Source of the DNA: an uncultured Collinsella sp.
GTDB taxonomy: Bacteria; Actinomycetota; Coriobacteriia; Coriobacteriales; Coriobacteriaceae
Direction of reading: 5' to 3'
Length of the DNA stretch: 37,005 nt
NCBI GenBank assembly: GCA_905211615.1
Contig: CAJMBB010000003.1
Location: 1-37,005, forward strand
Of this stretch, positions 8,314-16,693 are shown in pieces; within the stretch, counting starts at the first letter, position 1, and the number at the start of each line of letters is the position of its first letter. The translations under genes were made by a program, and so were the position numbers. Under the pieces are notes generated by a model. The model saw nothing but the letters and a program-made list of their open reading frames with translations, was not told the DNA's origin and ran no database searches.

Positions 8314-9993
8314 CTAGTCGCGCGTCAGCTTGCGGTGGATACGATGCGGCTGGGCCGCGTCCTCGCCCAGGCGCTCGATGCGGTTGGCCTGATAGGCCTC
8401 AAAGTTGCCCTCGAACCAATACCAGTTGCCCGGATTCTCGTCGGTGCCCTCCCACGCCAGAATGTGCGTGGCGACGCGGTCCAGGAACATACGGTCGTGG
8501 CTAATGACCACAGAGCAGCCCGGAAACTCGAGCAGCGCCGCTTCGAGCGAGGACAGCGTCTCGACGTCGAGGTCGTTCGTGGGCTCGTCGAGAAGCAGCA
8601 GGTTGCCGCCCTGCTTGAGCGTAAGCGCCAGGTTCAGACGGTTGCGCTCGCCACCGGAAAGTACGCCGGCGCGCTTCTGCTGGTCCTGGCCCTTAAAGCC
8701 AAAGCTCGCCACATAAGCGCGGCTCGGAACCTCGGTCTCGCCGACCATCATGTGGTCCAGGCCATCCGAGACGACCTCCCATAGGTTCTTGTCGGGGTCG
8801 ATGCCGGAACGGTTCTGATCGACATAGGAGATCTTGACGGTCTCGCCCACCTCGAGCTCGCCCGAAGTCAGCGGCTCCAGACCCACAATCGTCTTGAACA
8901 GCGTGGTCTTACCGACACCGTTGGGGCCGATAACGCCCACGATGCCGTTGCGCGGCAGAGTGAACGAAAGGTCATCGATGAGCACGCGGCCATCGAACTC
9001 CTTGTGCAGGTGATGGGCCTCGAGCACCTTGTTGCCCAGACGCGGTCCAACGGGAATGCGGATGTCGGTCCAGTCGAGCTTCTGGCTTGCGCGGGCCTCG
9101 GCCTCCATCTCCTCGTAGCGAGCCAGACGGGCCTTGTTCTTGGCCTGACGGGCCTTGGGCGAGCTGCGCACCCACTCGAGCTCGGCCTCCATGCGCTTGG
9201 CGAGCTTAGCATCACGGTTTCCCTGCGCCTCGATACGCGCGGCCTTGGTCTCCAGATATGTAGAGTAGTTGCCCTTGTAGGGATAGAGGTGGCCGCGGTC
9301 GACCTCGCAGATCCACTCGGCAACGTTATCCAGGAAGTAGCGATCGTGCGTGACGGCCAGAACGGCGCCCTGATAGTTGTGCAGGAAGTGCTCGAGCCAC
9401 AGGATCGACTCGGCGTCCAGGTGGTTCGTGGGCTCGTCGAGCAACAGCAGGTCGGGAGCCTCGAGCAGCAGCTTGCACAGGGCCACGCGACGGCGCTCGC
9501 CGCCGGAAAGCACGTTGACCGGCATGTCGGAATCGGGCAGCTGCAGGGCGTCCATGGCCTGGCCGAGCTTGGAATCGATATCCCAGCCATCGGCGGCGTC
9601 GATCTCGTCCTGGAGCTTGCCCATCTCGGCCATGAGGGCGTCCATGTCGCAATCCGGGTCGCACATCTCCTCGCCGATCTTATTGAAGCGATCGACCTTG
9701 GCGATCATGTCGCCAAATGCCATGCGCACGTTCTCGATGACGGTCTTGTCGTCGTCGAGTGGCGGCTCCTGCTGCAGGATACCCACGGTGTAGCCGGGGG
9801 TGAGCCTGGCATCGCCGTTGGAGACCTCCTCGATGCCGGCCATGATCTTGAGCAGGGTCGACTTGCCCATACCGTTGGGGCCCACGACGCCGATCTTGGC
9901 ACCGGGGTAGAAGCTCAAGGTCACGTCGTCAAGGATTACCTTGTCGCCATGGGCCTTGCGAGCCTGATACATCTGGTAGATAAACTCCGCCAT
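8314..9993 (-). CDS. ettA: Energy-dependent translational throttle protein EttA (ABC-F)
   Basis: A cytoplasmic ABC-F ATPase of 559 residues that binds the ribosomal E site and gates entry into elongation according to ATP/ADP level. There are two ATPase cassettes. The first has GPNGMGKST at residues 38-46, signature LSGGERRRVAL and Walker B LLLLDEPTNHLD. The second has GPNGVGKTT, LSGGERNRLNL and LLLLDEPTNDLD. Between them is the charged P-site tRNA interaction linker (EWVRSSPKARQAKNKARLAR). Length, inter-domain linker and the absence of membrane segments fit EttA rather than a transporter or an antibiotic-resistance ABC-F. ATG at 9993 begins the conserved MAEFIYQM; its ribosome binding site (AAAGGA) is distant and weak. 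Confidence 0.95.
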   Translation of the reverse strand: MAEFIYQMYQARKAHGDKVILDDVTLSFYPGAKIGVVGPNGMGKSTLLKIMAGIEEVSNGDARLTPGYTVGILQQEPPLDDDKTVIENVRMAFGDMIAKVDRFNKIGEEMCDPDCDMDALMAEMGKLQDEIDAADGWDIDSKLGQAMDALQLPDSDMPVNVLSGGERRRVALCKLLLEAPDLLLLDEPTNHLDAESILWLEHFLHNYQGAVLAVTHDRYFLDNVAEWICEVDRGHLYPYKGNYSTYLETKAARIEAQGNRDAKLAKRMEAELEWVRSSPKARQAKNKARLARYEEMEAEARASQKLDWTDIRIPVGPRLGNKVLEAHHLHKEFDGRVLIDDLSFTLPRNGIVGVIGPNGVGKTTLFKTIVGLEPLTSGELEVGETVKISYVDQNRSGIDPDKNLWEVVSDGLDHMMVGETEVPSRAYVASFGFKGQDQQKRAGVLSGGERNRLNLALTLKQGGNLLLLDEPTNDLDVETLSSLEAALLEFPGCSVVISHDRMFLDRVATHILAWEGTDENPGNWYWFEGNFEAYQANRIERLGEDAAQPHRIHRKLTRD

Positions 9994-10177
9994 ATGCCTG
10001 TTCTATCCTTTCTACCTGCTGTTTCCCTATTCTTGATTCGCTTTAGTGGAAACGAAATAAGGAAATCAGCTCTGAAACGTAACGAAAAAGGAGCATGGTT
10101 GCCCACACCCCCTAATACTACCTGGGAAAAGTCCCCCGGAACATACTATGAACTGCGTACGCTAGTTTTCCGCAACC
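9994..10177. other. Intergenic region, no feature recognised
   Basis: The 184 bases between ettA and the SdpI-like gene must hold the ettA promoter. They are more AT-rich than the surroundings, but I saw no convincing promoter pair or hairpin. Confidence 0.5.
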
Positions 10178-10882
10178 TTAGCGAACGGCCCGCTGCGATT
10201 TGCGCCACAGCAGATACGAGTAGACGTAGACGGCTCCGACCGAACCAAACGCCAGAACCGCAATCACCGCGGCGACGACTTCACTCGAAAGCACGCTGCC
10301 TGCCACGCCCATCACAATCAGGCCAATACCCAGCACCATAAAGCAGGCGCCGCCAAAACGCTGCGTACGGCGCCAGTTCTCGGGATCGGCAAGCGCCCAA
10401 GGTGTCTTGATACCGAGCGTATAGTTCTGCTTCACACGCGGCAAGTAGTTGCCTACGCCGATGAACAGCAAACCGACAACACCGGAAATCAGCACGTTAA
10501 CCGAACCGACCGCCGGCACCACGCCCCAGACCGTAAGCTCTCCCAGCCAGCTTATGGCGCACATGAACAAGGTGAAGGCGATTACGAAGCCCTGGTAGAA
10601 CTTGCCCGAGGTTCGATATGCCTCACCTTTGGGGTCGATGCGCGGCACCACGCAGAACATTGCGAGAAGCGCCAGAGGCAGCACGCCGAGCGCGGAGGCC
10701 ATCCAGCTAGGACCCCAACCGTCGACGGCGCCGTTCGCGCCCCAGTGCGTGGGAATCTGCGCAGGCAAGCTCGGCATCACCATGAGGTGCGCTACGACAT
10801 TGGCGACGCACAGAGCGACCAGCGCAATCCACACGCGCGACGATACCCCCGTGGGGTGAATGCCCTTGTTTTCGTTATTCAT
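10178..10882 (-). CDS. SdpI/DUF1648-family membrane protein
   Basis: An integral membrane protein of 234 residues with about six hydrophobic segments. The N-terminal half carries the DUF1648 pattern (SLPAQIPTHWGANGAVDGWG). The C-terminal half has the SdpI signature region (VGNYLPRVKQNYTLGIKTPWAL, then ENWRRTQRFGG). In Bacillus subtilis SdpI protects against the SdpC toxin and sequesters the ArsR-type repressor SdpR. Here the gene directly follows an ArsR-type gene, the same arrangement. ATG at 10882 overlaps the arsR stop by eight bases and has GGAAGG eight bases upstream, which suggests translational coupling. No toxin gene is visible, so immunity to an external toxin or a stress role is inference. 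Confidence 0.88.
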   Translation of the reverse strand: MNNENKGIHPTGVSSRVWIALVALCVANVVAHLMVMPSLPAQIPTHWGANGAVDGWGPSWMASALGVLPLALLAMFCVVPRIDPKGEAYRTSGKFYQGFVIAFTLFMCAISWLGELTVWGVVPAVGSVNVLISGVVGLLFIGVGNYLPRVKQNYTLGIKTPWALADPENWRRTQRFGGACFMVLGIGLIVMGVAGSVLSSEVVAAVIAVLAFGSVGAVYVYSYLLWRKSQRAVR

Positions 10883-11153
10883 CCTTATCACCTTCCGTGT
10901 TTGTAAAGCCCATAAACCAACCGATCAAGTCCTGCATGACGGTGGTGTTTAAGCTGTAAACGATGTTTTGGCCATGGCGCTCGTCGGTCACCAACCCGGC
11001 GTTTTTGAGCGTCGCCAAGTGATGGCTCAGCGACGGCTTACTGATATCGAAATGCTCGGCAAGCTCCCCCGCCGTGCAATTGCCCTCGCGCAGCAACTCC
11101 AAAATGCGCCGTCGCGTTGGATCGGCAAGCGCCTTAAAACCCTCTCCCGGCAT
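10875..11153 (-). CDS. ArsR-family repressor, SdpR-like
   Basis: A DNA-binding protein of 92 residues with a winged helix. The N terminus has ALADPTRRRILELLREG and the recognition helix is near DISKPSLSHHLATLKNAGLV. The usual metal-binding Cys motif of ArsR (ELCVCDL) is missing: the equivalent stretch is EGNCTAGELAEHF with a single Cys. This fits the SdpR subgroup better than metal sensors. ATG at 11153 has GAGGAGG four bases upstream; the extension to 11171 lies in the leader. It is co-transcribed with the SdpI-like gene and probably autoregulates through the palindrome over its -35 box. Confidence 0.9.
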   Translation of the reverse strand: MPGEGFKALADPTRRRILELLREGNCTAGELAEHFDISKPSLSHHLATLKNAGLVTDERHGQNIVYSLNTTVMQDLIGWFMGFTNTEGDKDE

Positions 11154-11187
11154 AAGACCTCCTCTCATCATCTCTCATGACGTGCAC

Positions 11188-11216
11188 ACTATACTTGATA
11201 TTTAGATGTTTGTCTA
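11188..11216 (-). promoter_or_regulatory. Promoter of the arsR-sdpI pair
   Basis: On the minus strand the -35 box TAGACA (11211-11216) and -10 box TATAGT (11188-11193), each five of six to consensus, are separated by exactly 17 bases. The -10 box is 35 bases before the ArsR start codon. Confidence 0.75.
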
Positions 11217-11225
11217 ACTATCTAA
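11202..11225. promoter_or_regulatory. Candidate ArsR/SdpR operator
   Basis: TTAGAT (11202-11207) and ATCTAA (11220-11225) form inverted half-sites 12 bases apart that bracket the -35 box at 11211-11216. This placement would let a dimeric repressor block its own promoter. The regulator identity is inferred from adjacency. Confidence 0.55.
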
Positions 11226-11282
11226 TCGAAATGCTTCAAACCACATCAAAGTAAGCGCCATCGCAACCTATGGGCGATTACC

Positions 11283-11288
11283 TATAAT
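11283..11288 (+). promoter_or_regulatory. Candidate -10 element for tcdA
   Basis: A perfect TATAAT sits 45 bases before the tcdA start codon. The upstream region lacks a good -35 box, so the promoter call rests on the -10 alone. Confidence 0.45.
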
Positions 11289-11332
11289 GGCGATAGCTAA
11301 AATACGATTCGCTTCCCCATCGGAGGATATCC

Positions 11333-12130
11333 ATGACCGAAACCATAGCCGCTTCACCCATCGAGACGCGCGACACCAAGCTCGAGATCATCATGGGCCG
11401 CGAGGCACTCGACAAGCTCGCTGACGCCACGGTGCTGGTACTCGGCTGCGGAGGCGTGGGCTCCAACTGCTGCGAGGCACTCGCCCGCGGCGGCATCGGA
11501 CATTTCGTCATTCTGGATAAGGACGTCATCGCGCCCAGCAATATCAACCGTCAGGCCATCGCATTTCACAGCACCATCGGAAAGCGCAAGGTTGACGTGA
11601 TGGAAGCCATGATTCGCGATATCAATCCCGCCGCCACCGTTATCAAGCGAACTGAATACCTGTTGAGCGATAACATCGACGAGTTCTTTGCGAGCGTTTT
11701 TGAGCAGACGGGTGGCAAGCTCGATTACGTCATCGACGCCATCGACACCATCTCGGCCAAGCTCACCATTGCCAAATATGCTCAGGACCACGACATCCGT
11801 TTGGTTAGCTCCATGGGCGGGGCCAACAAACTCCATCCCGAGTGCCTCCGATTTGCCGACATTTTCGATACGGTACGTGACCCCATGAGCCGCATCATGC
11901 GCAAAGAATGTAAGAAGCGCGGAATCAAGAGCCTACATGTACTGTTTAGCTGCGAGGAATCGGTTAAGACACAGCCCCGCGACCCTTCCAACATCCACGA
12001 GCGCACCGAGCTGGGAACCGCCAGCTTTATGCCGCCCATCATGGGCCAGATGATCGCCGGCGAGGTTATCCGCCAGATCAGTGGGCGCGGCACCGAGCAC
12101 GTGCGCGCCGATGGCCAGCGCCTGGACTAG
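11333..12130 (+). CDS. tcdA: tRNA threonylcarbamoyladenosine dehydratase
   Basis: ThiF/E1-like enzyme that uses ATP to cyclise t6A37 of tRNA to ct6A. The 265-residue length is close to E. coli TcdA (CsdL/YgdL). The nucleotide-binding loop is GCGGVGSN at residues 38-45, followed by the acidic strand ILDKD and the adenylation-site segment SNINRQ. The middle contains VIDAIDTISAK, then SSMGGANKLHPE and a conserved basic C-terminal half ending near FMPPIMGQMIAGEVIRQI. ATG at 11333 has GGAGG six bases upstream. It probably forms an operon with the TatD-family gene, which starts 14 bases after its stop. Confidence 0.93.
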   Translation: MTETIAASPIETRDTKLEIIMGREALDKLADATVLVLGCGGVGSNCCEALARGGIGHFVILDKDVIAPSNINRQAIAFHSTIGKRKVDVMEAMIRDINPAATVIKRTEYLLSDNIDEFFASVFEQTGGKLDYVIDAIDTISAKLTIAKYAQDHDIRLVSSMGGANKLHPECLRFADIFDTVRDPMSRIMRKECKKRGIKSLHVLFSCEESVKTQPRDPSNIHERTELGTASFMPPIMGQMIAGEVIRQISGRGTEHVRADGQRLD

Positions 12131-12144
12131 CAGGATGTCCTGCG

Positions 12145-12927
12145 ATGGAACCGCAATTCTTTGACACGCATTGTCATCTTGATTTGATGCTCGGCCCCGA
12201 TACTGCAGCCAGCGAGTCGGCGGCGTTGGGTCTGGGGCTCTTTGACTGCGGGGTCGACCCACGCGACTTTTCGGCCGCAAACGAGCGCGCCCGTCGCCAA
12301 CCAAGCATCATCGCCGGCGTTGGGCTTCACCCCTGGTGGCTCGCCGACGGCCGCTGCGGTCCCGCCGAAGTCAACCTGCTTTGCGAGTTTGCTGCCCAAG
12401 AGCGCTACATCGGCGAGGTGGGACTCGACTTTTCCGCATGCTTTGCAGGAAGCGAGCCGCTACAAATACAGGCGCTTGACCGGCTCTGCGATGCGCTCGT
12501 GCAGCATCCTCTTGTCGGGCGTGTGATATCAATTCACGCCGTTCGTTCGGCAGGAGCCGTACTGGACGTCCTCGAATCGCATGGACTACTCATCCCAAAC
12601 TCCGACTCCCCCGCTATCATCTTCCACTGGTTTAGCGGCACTTCGGACGAACTCGCCCGCGCGCGTAATGCGGGCTGTAATTTTTCCGTCAACGAACGCA
12701 TGCTTGCGTCTAAACGTGGACGCGAATATGCCCGACAGATTCCACTCGACCGTCTACTGCTCGAGACCGATGCGCCGGCCGAGCCAAACACAGAAACAAG
12801 CGCACAGTCGCTCATCAGATCGCTCACAAGAGCCTCAGGACGCATCGCCTCGCTCAAAAACTGCGACGCTAAGCACATTGAGTCGGCAGTTTTAGCAAAT
12901 GCGCGCTCTGTATTTGACCTTCGCTAA
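12145..12927 (+). CDS. TatD-family metal-dependent hydrolase/DNase
   Basis: A TIM-barrel metal hydrolase of 260 residues in the TatD group, known for 3'-5' exonuclease or AP-type DNase activity. Visible metal-site motifs are DTHCHLD with His9 and His11, the glutamate in IGEVGLDF, the histidine in SIHAVR, the histidine in FHWFSG, and the aspartate in LLLETDAP. All expected ligands are present. The protein is slightly divergent in the middle compared with canonical TatD, so the exact subgroup (TatD, YcfH or YjjV) is open. ATG at 12145 has AGGA upstream. It is the second gene of a unit with tcdA and ends convergent with the FGGY kinase gene. Confidence 0.9.
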   Translation: MEPQFFDTHCHLDLMLGPDTAASESAALGLGLFDCGVDPRDFSAANERARRQPSIIAGVGLHPWWLADGRCGPAEVNLLCEFAAQERYIGEVGLDFSACFAGSEPLQIQALDRLCDALVQHPLVGRVISIHAVRSAGAVLDVLESHGLLIPNSDSPAIIFHWFSGTSDELARARNAGCNFSVNERMLASKRGREYARQIPLDRLLLETDAPAEPNTETSAQSLIRSLTRASGRIASLKNCDAKHIESAVLANARSVFDLR

Positions 12928-12944
12928 CCCCTGTGGGCAAAAAA

Positions 12945-12987
12945 TGCCAAGGGACATGCGAATCGCACAACGCAGTCCCTATTGGCA
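12945..12987. terminator. Bidirectional hairpin between convergent genes
   Basis: TGCCAA-GGGAC-TGCG (12945-12960) pairs with CGCA-GTCCC-TTGGCA (12971-12987) as 15 bp interrupted by two small bulges. It lies in the 80 bases between the tatD-family stop and the FGGY kinase stop, where it could end both transcripts. It shares GGGACA and TTGGCAGG words with the repeats near 28172 and 28898. Confidence 0.55.
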
Positions 12988-13007
12988 GGCAGTACAATTC
13001 GGCAGCA

Positions 13008-14525
13008 TTACACCAATTCGTGCATGAGATCACGGTTGCGTGCATACAATTCGTCAAAGATATGACGACGCGACGCATATAACTCGTGGGCAGCCATATC
13101 GGGCACGATTGTTTGCGCAACGCCAAGGACTTGAGCGAGCTCATCCCATGATGCATAGGCGCCTCCTGCGAGAGCTGCCATGATGGCATCGCCGAAGCAT
13201 GCGCCCATCGTAACCTTGGCAACCGAGACCTCGCGCCCGCATACGTCGGCGATAGCCTGCATCCAAACTGGATTCTTGGTTCCACCTCCGACAAGCATAA
13301 TGCGCCCAATTGGCAGTCCATGCTCTCGCTCGATAATGTCGACATGGGATGCAACGGTATACGCGATGCCTTCCAAGGCGGCGCGAACCATATGGGCTCG
13401 CGTATGCCTTCCGGTCAAGCCAAAGAAGACGCCACGCGCCTCGGGATCGTTGAGCGGAGTACGCTCCCCCGCAAAGTACGGCAGGCACAGGAGCCCATCG
13501 GCACCCGGCGCCACGTCGGCGGCATCATGCGCCATAACCGAATATGCATCGGGGCCACCGTGGCCCTCGGCCTCTACGGCGTCGCGATACAGCTCTTGGC
13601 GCAGCCACGATGTGAGCGCACCCGCCGTATTGGTCCCCGCGCAGATCCCGTAAGTTCCGGGAATGATAAACGTCCCTGGCCACAGACAGGCATCATCGAT
13701 CATATGATCAGCTAGGTAGATGAAATACGCCGTACTCCCCAACTGAACCATCATATCGCCGGGACGGAATACACCCGTCGAAATGGCCTCGGCACCAGAG
13801 TCGCCCGTTCCCACCAAGACAGGTGTCCCTGCCGCGAGCCCCGTCGCCTCAGCCGCACGCTGCGTAATCACCCCGGCAATATCGGTAGCCGACATTACCT
13901 CCGCCATCTGGTCAGGCCGGCAGAAACGAGCACATTCCCGAGCATCAACCTTCCAAGTGTAGCGATCGTATAGGGGAAGAAAATCCTCCGCCAAATAACG
14001 GTCCACCGTAAAACGCCCCGTCAACTTTGCGCACAGAAACGATGACGCCGTCAGGAACTTCGCAGCACGTTCGTGCACCTCGGGCATACTCTCCTTAAAC
14101 CACAAGATCTTTGGAGCAATATCTGACGAACAGGGATCGTGCCCGAAAAGCTCGCGTGCGCGATCTGACCCATATTCGGAAAGAAGCTCGTCAATCTGCG
14201 GCTTCGAACGTGCATCGACTCCGTACAAAATCGCGGGCACCAGCGCGTTGCACTCGGTATCGACCGGCACGCAGTCGCAACCCAATGCGGAAAGGCCGAC
14301 GCATCCGATCTGCGCCGCGTTAACCCCCGATCGCACCACCAGCTCGCGCGACAAGCGGCAAAAATCGCCCCACCAAACTGCCTCCGCATCATGCTGGTAC
14401 CATCCATCACGTGGGTTATCCGTCTCGTGTCCACAAGTGGCCTGGCAAACGATGTTGCATCGATCATCGATTAAAACGCCTTTAGAGGCGCTTGTCCCAA
14501 TATCAATACCCAGATAAAACGCCAT
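13008..14525 (-). CDS. FGGY-family carbohydrate kinase
   Basis: An ATP-dependent sugar or polyol kinase of 505 residues with the two actin-like FGGY domains. The N-terminal phosphate loop is YLGIDIGTSASKGVLID, the middle has VLVGTGDSGAEAISTG, and the C-terminal adenosine motif is MLVGGGTKNPVWMQ. It resembles xylulokinases in overall layout, but the substrate-loop residues cannot be matched to a specific sugar. ATG at 14525 has GGGGAGTAGG upstream and the start lies six bases after the BtpA gene stop. It is the last gene of the eleven-gene cluster, so it may phosphorylate the aldose, ketose or polyol that the second half of the cluster releases. That role is inference. Confidence 0.9.
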   Translation of the reverse strand: MAFYLGIDIGTSASKGVLIDDRCNIVCQATCGHETDNPRDGWYQHDAEAVWWGDFCRLSRELVVRSGVNAAQIGCVGLSALGCDCVPVDTECNALVPAILYGVDARSKPQIDELLSEYGSDRARELFGHDPCSSDIAPKILWFKESMPEVHERAAKFLTASSFLCAKLTGRFTVDRYLAEDFLPLYDRYTWKVDARECARFCRPDQMAEVMSATDIAGVITQRAAEATGLAAGTPVLVGTGDSGAEAISTGVFRPGDMMVQLGSTAYFIYLADHMIDDACLWPGTFIIPGTYGICAGTNTAGALTSWLRQELYRDAVEAEGHGGPDAYSVMAHDAADVAPGADGLLCLPYFAGERTPLNDPEARGVFFGLTGRHTRAHMVRAALEGIAYTVASHVDIIEREHGLPIGRIMLVGGGTKNPVWMQAIADVCGREVSVAKVTMGACFGDAIMAALAGGAYASWDELAQVLGVAQTIVPDMAAHELYASRRHIFDELYARNRDLMHELV

Positions 14526-14531
14526 AGGTGC

Positions 14532-15341
14532 CTACTCCCCTCGCGCCGTACGAGCGGCAGCCATAAAACGAACTACCCGCTCAACATCAACCGGGGCATC
14601 CAGCTTTCCGTCGCGCTTTAAGCACGTGCCGACAAACGCGCCATCGTAGTGAGCAAATACGTCAGCCACGGTATTTTCGCGACAACCGGTGCCACATACC
14701 ACAGGCACTTCGCCAACACGCTCGCGGACCTCATCGGCAAGCTCGCCCGAAGCGCCACGACCGGCAGCCGAACCGCCGATGACCATCGCATCCGGTAGGC
14801 AATTAAAGAGAAGTGAATCGGCAATGTCCGCAGTCGTGCGGTCGTTGAGATAAACCTCCCCCTCGCTCGTGATGAAGTGAAAAAGCTTGAGGTCGTCCAA
14901 GCGCAGCGCCGCCTTGCGACGCATGGTGTGCGCGAAATCTCGGTTAATCAGCCCGAGATCACCGGCCCAGGCACCGCAAAAATTGCAGCGCGTGAACTGC
15001 GCATCGACGGCAGCGCACAGCTCGATTGTGGCATCACCATCGTAAATAGCCTCAGCTCCCCAAGGGGTCGACAAATCATGGGACAGAGCCCCGATTACAT
15101 AGCCCATCGATGCAAGGGTTGAGGGAGAAACGTGCTGCTCATAGGGCATCGAGAGCTCATTGGTAATCAAAATGCCATCGACACCGCCCTGCTGCAACGC
15201 TTCGAGATCGCGCTTGGCGGCTTCCACGACCTGCGATACGATTCCACCCGGATAAAACAGTGGATCGCCCGGCAGAGGACGCAGGTGCAGCATTCCGATA
15301 ACCGGCTTTTCGGTCTTGAACACCGAAGTTAGAAACGACAT
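14532..15341 (-). CDS. BtpA/SgcQ-family TIM-barrel protein
   Basis: A protein of 269 residues in the BtpA family. Typical segments are PVIGMLHLRPLPGDP near the N terminus, RDLEALQQGGVDGILITNE, and the late glycine-rich part MVIGGSAAGRGAS followed by VPVVCGTGCRENTV. BtpA was first linked to photosystem I stability in cyanobacteria. SgcQ is the E. coli member in a putative sugar-utilisation operon, and its reaction is unknown. Many family members occur with carbohydrate kinases, as here. ATG at 15341 has AAGGAG six bases upstream, better than the alternative at 15356 whose own codons supply that site. It lies between YjbQ (33-base gap) and the FGGY kinase. Confidence 0.9.
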   Translation of the reverse strand: MSFLTSVFKTEKPVIGMLHLRPLPGDPLFYPGGIVSQVVEAAKRDLEALQQGGVDGILITNELSMPYEQHVSPSTLASMGYVIGALSHDLSTPWGAEAIYDGDATIELCAAVDAQFTRCNFCGAWAGDLGLINRDFAHTMRRKAALRLDDLKLFHFITSEGEVYLNDRTTADIADSLLFNCLPDAMVIGGSAAGRGASGELADEVRERVGEVPVVCGTGCRENTVADVFAHYDGAFVGTCLKRDGKLDAPVDVERVVRFMAAARTARGE

Positions 15342-15374
15342 AACGTGCTCCTTCATAGGGCTATTGCAGGGACG

Positions 15375-15803
15375 TTACTCCCCCAACACCTCGACGTACA
15401 CTTTTCGCTTCTGCGGACCGTCAAACTCCGCAAGATAGATGTTCTGGGCACCTCCGCACACGATATGGCCATCTTGGACGGGAAAGAAGCAGCTGTTTCC
15501 ACAAATCATGCTCTTGATATGCCCACAGGAGTTGTTGCCGGTGGCTCCATAGCTCGGCAGGAAGTGTGCATGCGCATAGGGGGCATCGAGTGGGGCGATG
15601 CGATCAAGCGTCTCCATAAGATCCGTCTCCACGCAGGGCAGCCCCTCGTTTACCACGATTCCGCAGGTCGTATGCGACAAAATAATCGCTGCCAAGCCAT
15701 TCGTCACCGAGCTGCGTTCGACGGCGGCGTGCACGTCTTCGGTAATATCGATGAACTGGTCCGGAGCAGTCGAGAGATAGCTCAATGTCTCGAGCGTCAC
15801 CAT
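15375..15803 (-). CDS. YjbQ/UPF0047 family protein
   Basis: A small protein of 142 residues. Family landmarks are FIDITEDVHAAVERS, the IILSHTTCGIVVNE strand with the conserved His, the segment AHAHFLPSYGATGNNSCGHIKSMICG, and the C-terminal IYLAEFDGPQKRKVYVEVLGE. E. coli YjbQ has weak thiamine-phosphate synthase activity, which gives the family its database name. The physiological reaction is unknown, and thiamine synthesis is unlikely to be its job in this sugar-related cluster. The SYGATGNN segment appears longer than in the short YjbQ proteins. ATG at 15803 is used. A GTG six bases earlier (15809) overlaps the previous stop and is equally possible; both share the AAGGGG site. Confidence 0.88.
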   Translation of the reverse strand: MVTLETLSYLSTAPDQFIDITEDVHAAVERSSVTNGLAAIILSHTTCGIVVNEGLPCVETDLMETLDRIAPLDAPYAHAHFLPSYGATGNNSCGHIKSMICGNSCFFPVQDGHIVCGGAQNIYLAEFDGPQKRKVYVEVLGE

Positions 15804-15805
15804 GT

Positions 15806-16666
15806 TCACTCATCCCCTTCAAGAAAACGCAGGGCATTACCCCAGTAGAGCCTTTCTCGCGCATCATCGCGCATGGACACGGTATCGAGAGCCCGCTTGA
15901 GTTTGAACGCACGGAAGCGCGGCGTATTGCTGGCAAACATCACTTGATGCGATAGCGCACGCTCATACCACAGCGGCCCCATATCGACCGTGAAAAGACG
16001 CTGCATCATCTCCTCGGGCGAATCGATGTAAGTGATAGAGGTGTCCGTGTAGCAGTTGGGATACTTGAGCAGCATCGCCACGGTCTCGCGCACCCAGGGC
16101 CAGCCAAAGTGGGTCAAACTAAAACGCACATTTGGATGCGTTGCGATTGTGTGCTCAAATGCAAGCGGATTACTGCGCGAGAGCTCTGCACCCGGCTCCC
16201 AAGACATACCGGCATGGAAAACCACCGGCTTGTTATAGCGCTCGCATAGCTCGTAAAGCGGCTCGGCCACAGCATCATCGGGGGCAAAACCCTGCTTTGC
16301 CGGATGCAGGCAAAGCCCCTTTGCCCCCAACTCGGTAAAGGCGCGCTCCAATTCGTCTGCGGCGCCGCTCACCTGCGGATCTACGCTCGCAAATCCCCAC
16401 AGACGATCGGGATGCGCGGCAACCAGCATGGCAATCTGGTCATTGGTGCCAAAATGCCCTCCGCATGCCGTGGTTACATCGAGCGGCATGAGCACGCTCT
16501 TCTGCACATCGCAGACGTCCATCTCGACTTGAAGCTCATCCCAATCCATGGGGCCCATATGCCCCATACCAAATTCTCGTGACCAAAAACCGAATCCATC
16601 AGGCTCATCACCCGGCGTACAGATCTCGCTGTAGAGCATGGGCTGAACCAACATGTCGATAACCAT
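15806..16666 (-). CDS. Amidohydrolase-2 (PF04909-like) protein with altered metal site
   Basis: A TIM-barrel protein of 286 residues, related to the decarboxylase-type amidohydrolases (ACMSD family). Recognisable parts are LWGFASVDPQ, GLCLHPAK (His121), VVFHAGMSWEP (His151), LTHFGWPWVRE (His186) and the C-terminal FASNTPRF and LYWGNALRFL. The usual strand-1 HxH is absent: the N terminus reads VIDMLVQ. The usual strand-8 Asp is Asn247. Normal length and a clean frame argue against decay, so this is probably a distinct subfamily. ATG at 16666 has AAAGGAG upstream. It lies 27 bases after the PfkB kinase stop and its stop overlaps the YjbQ start region, so the genes are co-translated. Confidence 0.85.
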   Translation of the reverse strand: MVIDMLVQPMLYSEICTPGDEPDGFGFWSREFGMGHMGPMDWDELQVEMDVCDVQKSVLMPLDVTTACGGHFGTNDQIAMLVAAHPDRLWGFASVDPQVSGAADELERAFTELGAKGLCLHPAKQGFAPDDAVAEPLYELCERYNKPVVFHAGMSWEPGAELSRSNPLAFEHTIATHPNVRFSLTHFGWPWVRETVAMLLKYPNCYTDTSITYIDSPEEMMQRLFTVDMGPLWYERALSHQVMFASNTPRFRAFKLKRALDTVSMRDDARERLYWGNALRFLEGDE

Positions 16667-16693
16667 TTTGTACTCCTTTCCAGGCATTTGACC

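Noticed and set aside
8314..9993. ABC-F protein as an antibiotic-resistance factor
   Set aside because: The linker and overall length match EttA, not the longer-linker resistance types, and no resistance context is present.
10000..10177. Possible riboswitch or leader RNA before ettA
   Set aside because: No nested stems or recognised riboswitch core could be traced in this AT-richer gap.
14532..15803. Thiamine biosynthesis role for the YjbQ protein
   Set aside because: The database name reflects a weak side activity of E. coli YjbQ. No other thiamine gene or TPP riboswitch-like leader is present here.
15806..16666. Amidohydrolase-2 gene as a pseudogene
   Set aside because: Metal residues are missing, but there is no frameshift or stop, the length is normal and spacing to both neighbours is tight, so an intact variant enzyme is more likely.
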